Assembly: GCA_003233295.1 (NCBI GenBank)
Contig: QILJ01000138.1
Span: 1 to 8,170 of the forward strand
Origin: Ignavibacteria bacterium
Lineage (GTDB): Bacteria > Bacteroidota > Ignavibacteria > Ignavibacteriales > Melioribacteraceae
Length of the DNA stretch: 8,170 nucleotides
Direction of reading: 5' to 3'
The notes beneath the pieces are model-generated. The model saw only the letters and a list, made by a program, of their open reading frames with translations, did no database searches and was not told where the DNA came from. Positions 1-6,178 of this stretch are shown here, piece after piece; positions within the stretch are counted from its first letter, which is position 1; each line of letters starts with the position of its first letter. The position numbers were made by a program, and so were the translations under genes.

Positions 1-2853
1 GACGATTACTCAAACGGAGCAACATACTTTTTCGATAATAAAATTGAGATATGGGCTTCAGCTTTGGAATTTGATCTTCGCGGAACCCACAACTGGCTTA
101 GGAATGTTATCTCTCATGAGTTTACTCATATGGTGCAGATCCAAGCCGGAATGAAATGGACTCGATCAATACCCGCATTTTATATTCAGTATCTTGATTA
201 TCAAGATGTTCGCCGTCCCGATCTTCTGTACGGTTATCCTGATGTTATTGCTTCTTATCCTGTACCGGCAATAAATATTCCCGCATGGTTTGCCGAAGGA
301 ACAGCCCAATATATGAGAAAAGATTTCAATTATGATAATTGGGATTCGCACAGAGATATGATCCTAAGAAGTTATGTGCTCGACAATAATATGCTCACTT
401 GGAATGAGATGGGAGAGTTCGGTAAAACAAGCCTTGGGAATGAATCGGTTTATAATTCCGGGTTTGCTTTGACTAGGTATATCTCTCAGAAATACGGTGA
501 AGACAAACTGCGTAAAATTACTCAGAAACTTGGTAAATTCGGGAACTTCACTATTGATGCGGCTTTTAAGGATGTTCTCGGAAAAGATGGTGACGAAATT
601 TATGATGAGTGGAAATCTGTTCTGAAACAGAGCTATGGGAAAAGGATTGAGGCAGTAAAAGAAAATCTTGTTGCCGGTGAAATAATATTTGATGAGGGCT
701 TCGGTAATTTCTATCCGAAATTCACTAAGGATGGTTCAAAGATCTATTTCATTTCCAATAAGGGTAATGATTATCTAAGTACTTCGTCGCTCTATCAGTA
801 TGACTTTAAAACAAAAAAATCGAAAATGATAATTAGCGGGATCCGTTCAACCATTGGACTAACACCGGATGAGAAAAAAATCATTTTTGCAAAATTATCC
901 GAGGACAATCCAAAGTGGATAAATATTCATGATCTGTTTATTTATGATATTAATGAAGAAGAGGAGACAAGATTAACATACGGATTAAGGGCTAATAACC
1001 CGGATGTCTCTCACGACGGTAAGAAGATAACATTCCTTTATCAGAAGGATGGTACTACAAACTTAGGGATAGTTGATATTGATGGTAAGAATTTTAAACG
1101 GTTGACTTTCTTTGAGAACGGTGAGCAGGTTTACAACCCAAAATTTTCTAATGACGATTCCTATATTATTTTCGACTACTCAATTAAAGAAGGACGCGAT
1201 ATTGCTAAGGTTGATGTTGACGGCTCTAATTTTGAATTCTTAGTTCAGACAAATGTGGATGAAAGAAATGCTGCGTATGATAAAGATGGAAATCTTATAT
1301 ATGCTAGTAACGAGACGGGGATTTTCAATCTTTATAAAATTGAAAAAGGGACAAATAAAAAAACACGAATTTCCAATGTCCTCGGCGGCGCTTTTATGCC
1401 TGCTATTGATAGTAAAGGAAACATAGTCTATGCCGGTTACAACTCACACGGTTATAAACTCTATAAGCTTGCAGGAGATGAACAAGATAAAGTTGATGAT
1501 TCTAAAAAATATGTGTGGTTGAGCAATCCGCCGTTACAGAAGGATATCCCTAATGGTGATATTACTAATTTCGATCTTAGAAGACTCCAGAATTATGATG
1601 ATACAGATATTGAGGGATACGATCCAAAACCATATTCTGGCTTCTTCTCAAGAATGTCATTCTTCCCGTTTATTCGATACGATAATTATAACTTATCCAA
1701 TAATGGCTTGGATAAAATTAAACCGGGAGTCTATCTCTATTCAAGCGATTATCTGAATCGATACTCGATGTTCGGATCGATAGCAATAAATAAGAGAATG
1801 GAGCGGGATATCTATTTTGGGTTTGAATATAGAGATAAACTTCCTTTGTTATACGGGCTTGGTATAAAACCGGAACTTATTTTCGAACTATACAGTGTCA
1901 GCCGCAAAGCTGATGTTGATCTTTATTTCGGCTCATACGAAGATTCGTTGGGTAACATTCATTATGACTATATTGTTCCCACTGATGTGACATACAATCT
2001 TTTTGAAGTTGATATGGCATTTAAGCATAAAATTTTTGCTAAGGGAAATAAAATTGAGTTTAGATTTATTTACAGCGATTATGTCGCAGCGCTTGGAAGT
2101 TTTAATATCCCGAATGGAGGCGGTCTTTATCCAACGACAAAAGACACTTATTTCAAAGGTTGGAATATGCAGTTTACTTATTGGCATAAGGGACTTAGAC
2201 CATATATTGACTCGGACATAAATCCGATAGGTAGAGAAGTTACATTCCAGCTTAATTATGAAATTGATAATTATAACGGTGAAGGGAAATATGTAGTTGA
2301 AGATGGACTTCTGCTTCCTCTTTATACCGATTATACATTTGCCAGGGCTGAACTGGACTGGAAAGAGCATATCGCTTTTACATCTAAGAATCATACTATC
2401 AATGCAAGGTTAAAAGCCGGGGGAATAATCGGTGCAACATTGCCAACATTTTTTGATTATTATATTGGCGGTTTGATTGGGATGAAAGGATATCCTTTTT
2501 ATGCAATTGGAGGAAATCAGGCTTACTGGTTTAATTTAACATATAGATTCCCGCTCTTTAGAAATATTGACAGCAGGTGGGGACCTCTTTATTTGGATAA
2601 AATATTTTTGTCGGTATATGCTGACATAGGAGATGCTTGGACCGGGAAATTCTTTGGTATTAAGAATGCAAAAAAAGGAGCAGGTGCTGAGATCAGGATA
2701 AAGATGAATTCTTTTTATCTTTTCCCGACAAGTATTTTTGTAAACGCTGCTTATGGATTTGATAAGTTTTCTACTATTGTCCAAGGTGAAAAAATTACCT
2801 ATGGTCAAGAATGGATCGTTTATGCCGGAGTCCTTTTCGATTTCGGTTTATAA
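1..2853 (+). CDS. Outer-membrane protein with metallopeptidase, TolB-like propeller and Omp85-like barrel domains (5' partial)
   Basis: The reading frame is open from base 1, so the start and any signal peptide lie upstream of the window. Three parts are visible. (1) A zinc-metallopeptidase domain of the peptidase MA/gluzincin type: HEFTH at 115-129, with a likely third zinc ligand Glu at 295-297 in WFAEGTAQY, then a helical tail with YNSGFALTRYI. (2) Six repeats of the TolB/PD40 type between about 712 and 1470 (for example FTKDGSKIYF, VSHDGKKITF, FSNDDSYIIF), enough for one six-bladed propeller. (3) About 400 residues (about 1630-2853) rich in alternating aromatic strands, with GGLIGMKGYPFYAIGGN and a following YRFPLF strand resembling the end of Omp85/D15 surface-antigen barrels. 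Inference: a periplasmic protease and binding platform anchored in the outer membrane. No POTRA repeat is visible. The stop is a tandem TAATAA. The domain calls are fairly firm; the substrate and any transport role are unknown. Confidence 0.85.
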   Translation, partial: DDYSNGATYFFDNKIEIWASALEFDLRGTHNWLRNVISHEFTHMVQIQAGMKWTRSIPAFYIQYLDYQDVRRPDLLYGYPDVIASYPVPAINIPAWFAEGTAQYMRKDFNYDNWDSHRDMILRSYVLDNNMLTWNEMGEFGKTSLGNESVYNSGFALTRYISQKYGEDKLRKITQKLGKFGNFTIDAAFKDVLGKDGDEIYDEWKSVLKQSYGKRIEAVKENLVAGEIIFDEGFGNFYPKFTKDGSKIYFISNKGNDYLSTSSLYQYDFKTKKSKMIISGIRSTIGLTPDEKKIIFAKLSEDNPKWINIHDLFIYDINEEEETRLTYGLRANNPDVSHDGKKITFLYQKDGTTNLGIVDIDGKNFKRLTFFENGEQVYNPKFSNDDSYIIFDYSIKEGRDIAKVDVDGSNFEFLVQTNVDERNAAYDKDGNLIYASNETGIFNLYKIEKGTNKKTRISNVLGGAFMPAIDSKGNIVYAGYNSHGYKLYKLAGDEQDKVDDSKKYVWLSNPPLQKDIPNGDITNFDLRRLQNYDDTDIEGYDPKPYSGFFSRMSFFPFIRYDNYNLSNNGLDKIKPGVYLYSSDYLNRYSMFGSIAINKRMERDIYFGFEYRDKLPLLYGLGIKPELIFELYSVSRKADVDLYFGSYEDSLGNIHYDYIVPTDVTYNLFEVDMAFKHKIFAKGNKIEFRFIYSDYVAALGSFNIPNGGGLYPTTKDTYFKGWNMQFTYWHKGLRPYIDSDINPIGREVTFQLNYEIDNYNGEGKYVVEDGLLLPLYTDYTFARAELDWKEHIAFTSKNHTINARLKAGGIIGATLPTFFDYYIGGLIGMKGYPFYAIGGNQAYWFNLTYRFPLFRNIDSRWGPLYLDKIFLSVYADIGDAWTGKFFGIKNAKKGAGAEIRIKMNSFYLFPTSIFVNAAYGFDKFSTIVQGEKITYGQEWIVYAGVLFDFGL

Positions 2854-2867
2854 TAAATTAAAGATTT

Positions 2868-2875
2868 AGGAAGGA
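2868..2875 (+). promoter_or_regulatory. Ribosome binding site of the DUF5683-like gene
   Basis: AGGAAGGA lies nine bases before the ATG at 2885 and 14 bases after the upstream stop codon. It is one of the strongest Shine-Dalgarno-like sites in the window and fixes the start of the next gene. The short gap without a terminator suggests co-transcription with the upstream barrel gene. Confidence 0.7.
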
Positions 2876-2884
2876 TGAAATAAA

Positions 2885-3763
2885 ATGAGAAAAATAATAA
2901 TTGTATTATGCTTGCTTTCAGTGAGTATCTTTGCTCAGGAAAATAAAGTTGAATTATCAGGAAATCTGTATCAGGATATTCTTATATCTTCGAATAACTA
3001 TGATTTCAACTCTCAAGATTCAATCAATATTGCTGTAAAAAAAAGAACTCCTCTTCTTGCAGCGGGTCTCTCGCTTGTTTTACCTGGAGCTGGTCAGTTT
3101 TATAATAAAGATTATTGGAAAACTGCAATTTTTGCAGCAGTAGAAGCAGCAGCGATTTATACAGCAATTGCCTATAATCATAAAGGTGACGACCAAACAC
3201 AATTTTTTGAGGATTTTGCAAACTCTCCGGATGGATGGAATATTGATAAATATGCTTATTGGTCTGTGAGCAATGCAGGCAGAATCAATCCAGGTATTGA
3301 GGAGAATGATCCCATTCTAAATATATTTGATAACAATGGCGATGTAGTCTGGAATAAATTGAACTCTCTGGAAGTTGCTATCGGCAGATGGTATTCACAT
3401 CAACTGGCTCCTTATGGAGATCAGCAGTATTACGAAATGATCGGGAAGTATCAGCAGTTTAACCCTGGTTGGAGTGATTATAGAGATGAAGATTATCCGC
3501 CGGATGGTTATACCTATCCCGACCCCGTAACACCGACGTTTAAGTGGTATGCAGATCAACGAGGGAAAGCGAATGATTACTACAATATAGCAAGTACAGC
3601 AGTTGTAGTTTTAATTGCAAATCATGTGTTGAGTGCTGTAGAAGCTGCTCTGGCTGCAAACAGCTACAACCATAGTCTCAAAGCGAATGTAAGTCTTGAC
3701 AGTAAAAATATTGGCTATCAGCGTGAATATTATCCAAGATTCCATTTAAGTTACAACTTTTAA
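2885..3763 (+). CDS. DUF5683-like secreted/membrane protein of unknown function
   Basis: A complete 292-residue protein. Residues 1-17 look like a signal peptide (basic MRK, hydrophobic core, cleavage after SIFA before Gln18). A hydrophobic pair follows at about 56-73 and 79-97, with LPGAGQFYNKDYWK between them. This resembles the DUF5683 pattern of Bacteroidota and relatives (LPG-GQ-YN--YWK). The middle, about 100-230, is polar and aromatic-rich and holds MIGKYQQFNPGW (185-196). A third hydrophobic segment at about 235-258 (IASTAVVVLIANHVLSAVEA) precedes a short tail ending in SYNF. No catalytic motif is seen. The gene sits 31 bases after the protease-barrel gene with a good ribosome binding site, so the two are probably one operon and may act together in the envelope; that link is inference. 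The family assignment rests on motif memory rather than a search. Confidence 0.8.
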   Translation: MRKIIIVLCLLSVSIFAQENKVELSGNLYQDILISSNNYDFNSQDSINIAVKKRTPLLAAGLSLVLPGAGQFYNKDYWKTAIFAAVEAAAIYTAIAYNHKGDDQTQFFEDFANSPDGWNIDKYAYWSVSNAGRINPGIEENDPILNIFDNNGDVVWNKLNSLEVAIGRWYSHQLAPYGDQQYYEMIGKYQQFNPGWSDYRDEDYPPDGYTYPDPVTPTFKWYADQRGKANDYYNIASTAVVVLIANHVLSAVEAALAANSYNHSLKANVSLDSKNIGYQREYYPRFHLSYNF

Positions 3764-3832
3764 ATAGATTAATTAAGTATTTTATAATAGTAATATTGAA
3801 ATATTTAATAATTAACGTTTTGAGTTCTGACC
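3764..3832 (+). promoter_or_regulatory. AT-rich intergenic gap with a possible weak promoter
   Basis: This gap is almost entirely A and T. A perfect TATAAT hexamer lies at 3783-3788, but the best partner 17 bases upstream (TTAAAT, 3760-3765) matches the -35 consensus at only three of six positions and overlaps the end of the preceding gene. No GC-rich hairpin followed by a T run is visible, so I call no terminator. A promoter for the following gene is possible but weakly supported, since such hexamers arise by chance in AT-rich DNA. Confidence 0.25.
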
Positions 3833-4741
3833 TTGGATCGAAAAAAGATACTTATTTTTATCAAAATAATTGTTTCTGCAACATTTATATTTTCTGCAAT
3901 ATCTAAACTCATTTCTCCAGGGTATTTTGAGATCACACTTGTAGACCAAGGTTTATTTTCTGATAGAAATACTGCGGCTTATTTTGCAAGAATGTTCATT
4001 GTGATTGAATTTGCTATTGGCTTTCTTTTCCTACAGTCCAGCTATATAAAAAAGATAATTTCTCCAGCCGTAATTCTTTTGCTGTTAGCATTCATCGTTC
4101 AAATGTTTATTCTAATGATAACAGGTAACAATGAGAACTGCGGATGCTTTAGTTCACTTGTCAGCATGGATCCGCTTGAAGCAATCATCAAGAATATTGT
4201 ACTTATTTCTCTAGTGCTATTTGTATATAAACATTCTGAGTCTAAGCAGAATAAAATAATTCTCCCATCTGCAATAGTTGTATTGTCAGTTGTTATTGTT
4301 TTGGTTTTTGCTCCTATAAAACAAACCGATAAATTCCCGTTTGTTAAATATACCCACTTCACAAATTATGGAAGAGTGGATTTAACCGACGGTGAGTTTT
4401 TAATACCGATATTTGATGCGAGCTGTGAACATTGTATTCAAACCGGAAAGGATTTAAAGAGGATCAGTTCCGGGATCAAAGATTTTCCCGATGTATTTAT
4501 GCTGATTTTTGGTGAAAGTGAAAAGGCTATTAAAATCTTTCAAGACAGCACCGGAACGAATTTCCCTTATCACAGAATTACTATTGATGAATTCTTCGAC
4601 TTGATAGGTACTTCACCGCCCAGGATATATTGGCTTCAGAACGGAAAGATCAAAAAAGTTTGGGATGATAATATTGAAGAAAATCTATGGGATACATTCA
4701 GTATCAGAAATAACAAATATATTGAACTGAATATTGAATAA
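3833..4741 (+). CDS. MauE/DoxX-type membrane redox protein fused to a thioredoxin-like domain
   Basis: A 302-residue protein. Residues 5-27, 50-69, 73-97 and 115-133 form four likely membrane helices. Between helices three and four is ENCGCF (Cys103, Cys105), the cysteine motif seen in MauE-type proteins. A fifth helix at about 142-161 leads to a soluble domain (about 165-302) with CEHC (198-201; bases 4424-4435) in a FDASCEHC setting. That domain also has TSPPRIYWLQNGKI (260-273), which fits the cis-proline loop and following strands of a thioredoxin/TlpA fold. The likely role is passing electrons or disulfides between membrane and periplasm; partner proteins are unknown. The start is TTG at 3833. 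An in-frame TGA at 3821 leaves only CTG 3827 as a more upstream choice, the next in-frame ATG would delete the first helix, and the N-terminus MDRKK suits a cytoplasmic end. No clear Shine-Dalgarno is present, so the exact start is less certain than the gene. Confidence 0.82.
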   Translation: MDRKKILIFIKIIVSATFIFSAISKLISPGYFEITLVDQGLFSDRNTAAYFARMFIVIEFAIGFLFLQSSYIKKIISPAVILLLLAFIVQMFILMITGNNENCGCFSSLVSMDPLEAIIKNIVLISLVLFVYKHSESKQNKIILPSAIVVLSVVIVLVFAPIKQTDKFPFVKYTHFTNYGRVDLTDGEFLIPIFDASCEHCIQTGKDLKRISSGIKDFPDVFMLIFGESEKAIKIFQDSTGTNFPYHRITIDEFFDLIGTSPPRIYWLQNGKIKKVWDDNIEENLWDTFSIRNNKYIELNIE

Positions 4742-4759
4742 TCGACTTCTGGACTCATT

Positions 4760-4788
4760 TTTACTTTCCTATTTCTTTTTATTATAAG
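4760..4788 (+). promoter_or_regulatory. Candidate sigma-70-type promoter for the der cluster
   Basis: TTTACT (4760-4765, four of six matches to TTGACA) and TATAAG (4783-4788, five of six to TATAAT) are separated by exactly 17 bases. This would place the transcription start near 4795, with a leader of about 37 bases before the der ATG. The 90-base gap from 4742 to 4831 is the largest in the window and the natural place for a promoter of the three-gene cluster. It is also very AT-rich, with a pyrimidine tract at about 4755-4780, so a chance match cannot be excluded. Confidence 0.35.
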
Positions 4789-4831
4789 CATATTTAGTTA
4801 AATTTAAGTTTATTATAAAATAAGTTAGAAA

Positions 4832-6160
4832 ATGAGTATTCCTTTAGTAGTTATAGTAGGACGTCCTAATGTTGGAAAGTCAACTTTATTTAACCGGTTA
4901 ACCCGATCCAAGAACGCAATTGTTGATGACGAAAGCGGTGTTACTCGCGACCGGCATTATGGAGAAGTAGAGTGGGATGGCAAAGTATTCCAGATTGTGG
5001 ATACCGGCGGTTATGTGCCGCATTCATCTGAATTGTTTGAGACAGCAATTCGTGAACAAGTTGAGATTGCTCTTAACGAAGCTGACGCAATATTTTTTGT
5101 GGTTGACGGACGCGATGGGTTAACTCCGGTAGATGAAATTATTGCCGATATGCTGCGTTCATCGCAGAAGCCAATTCTTGTAGTAGTGAATAAATTAGAT
5201 AATCCTAAACAAGGATTACATGCAGCAGAATTTTTCAACTTGGGAGTTGGAAACGTTTATGATATTTCTGCTATACACGGCAGAAATGTTGGTGATCTAC
5301 TTGATGAATTGTTTACGGAAATAGAGTATAACCCGGAAGATGATGAAGAGGATGCAAGATTAAAAATTGCAATTGTCGGACGACCAAATTCCGGGAAATC
5401 GTCCCTTGCCAATGCATTATTGGGATTTGATAGGAGTATTGTTACCGACATACCCGGCACTACACGCGACAGTATCAACTCGATTTTGAAATACCATGGC
5501 GATGAGATTGTTTTAGTTGATACCGCCGGGCTTCGCAAACGAACCAAAGTGAAAGAAAATATTGAGTTTTACTCAAATGTACGTACGCTTCGTGCTCTTG
5601 CAAATGCAGATATTGCTATTGTAATGATTGACGCTCAATTTGGATTGGAGAGTCAGGACCAGAGGATAATTTCTGAAGCTGTCCAGAGAAGAAAGGGGAT
5701 TATTATAGCAATAAACAAATGGGATCTGATCGAGAAAGAAACCAATACGGCAAGAGATTTTGAGTTAAAAATTAGGGAGAAACTTGGTTCGGCTTCATAT
5801 ATAAAGATAATCTTTATATCGGCGCTAACTAAACAGAGAATTTATAAAACGATTGATCTTGCTAAAGAAATTGAAAAGGATAGAAAGAAAAAAATTCCAA
5901 CCAAACTGCTTAACGATACATTATTACCGGAAATATTACGAACTCCTCCTCCGTCAACTCCAACCGGTAAAGAAGTGAAGATCAAGTATATTACACAAGT
6001 TGGAAGTAAATATCCTATTTTTCTTTTTTTCGCTAACGAAGTTAAGTATGTGCCGGACTCGTACCGGAGATATCTGGAAAAACTTGTTAGAAAACATTTT
6101 GGCTTTGATGGTGTGGCAATAACCATAAGTTTAAAGAATAAGAACCCGGATGATGATTAA
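4832..6160 (+). CDS. der: Ribosome-assembly GTPase Der (EngA)
   Basis: A complete 442-residue protein with the tandem GTPase layout unique to Der. G domain 1 has GRPNVGKS (10-17), GVTRD (36-40), DTGG (57-60), NKLD (120-123) and SAIHG (146-150). An acidic linker (NPEDDEEDA, about 167-175) joins it to G domain 2, with GRPNSGKS (183-190), GTTRD (209-213), DTAG (230-233), NKWD (295-298) and SAL (330-332). A KH-like domain fills about 355-442, with TPPPSTPTGK, ITQVGSKYP and a GFDG turn. In known bacteria Der binds the 50S precursor and is essential. The ATG at 4832 is firm: an in-frame TAG sits at 4826-4828 and the first strand begins at once. No good Shine-Dalgarno precedes it. The second P-loop has Ser where E. 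coli has Val, a tolerated position. It probably leads a cluster with the next two genes. Confidence 0.97.
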   Translation: MSIPLVVIVGRPNVGKSTLFNRLTRSKNAIVDDESGVTRDRHYGEVEWDGKVFQIVDTGGYVPHSSELFETAIREQVEIALNEADAIFFVVDGRDGLTPVDEIIADMLRSSQKPILVVVNKLDNPKQGLHAAEFFNLGVGNVYDISAIHGRNVGDLLDELFTEIEYNPEDDEEDARLKIAIVGRPNSGKSSLANALLGFDRSIVTDIPGTTRDSINSILKYHGDEIVLVDTAGLRKRTKVKENIEFYSNVRTLRALANADIAIVMIDAQFGLESQDQRIISEAVQRRKGIIIAINKWDLIEKETNTARDFELKIREKLGSASYIKIIFISALTKQRIYKTIDLAKEIEKDRKKKIPTKLLNDTLLPEILRTPPPSTPTGKEVKIKYITQVGSKYPIFLFFANEVKYVPDSYRRYLEKLVRKHFGFDGVAITISLKNKNPDDD

Positions 6161-6165
6161 CGGGA

Positions 6166-6172
6166 AAAGGGA
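6166..6172 (+). promoter_or_regulatory. Ribosome binding site of the FAD oxidoreductase gene
   Basis: AAAGGGA lies six bases before the ATG at 6179, inside the 18-base gap after the der stop codon. With no room for a terminator or a new promoter in the gap, this supports reading the oxidoreductase from the der transcript. Confidence 0.6.
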
Positions 6173-6178
6173 ATCAAT

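Noticed and set aside
1933..2394. Long reverse-strand open frame (153 codons) inside the barrel-coding region
   Set aside because: It lies wholly opposite the well-supported barrel domain, has no recognisable domain or plausible ribosome binding site, and its composition is what the complement of an AT-rich gene would give.
2875..2883. Minimal ORF ATG-AAA-TAA just before the DUF5683-like gene
   Set aside because: It overlaps the end of the ribosome binding site, which is better spaced for the ATG at 2885. A two-codon frame in this AT-rich spacer is easily due to chance.
3037..3044. Run of eight A bases in the DUF5683-like gene (a similar run at 6190-6197 near the start of the oxidoreductase), possible slippage or phase variation
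   Set aside because: The reading frames are intact across both runs, no alternative frame of useful length follows, and lysine-rich A runs are common in AT-rich genomes.
3133..3153. Short GCA-rich repeat-like stretch in the DUF5683-like gene
   Set aside because: It encodes an alanine-rich part of a membrane helix, and the repetition is explained by codon composition.
4742..4831. Possible terminator or small RNA in the 90-base gap before der
   Set aside because: There is a pyrimidine-rich tract at about 4755-4780, but I find no stable GC-containing hairpin before it and no conserved RNA motif.
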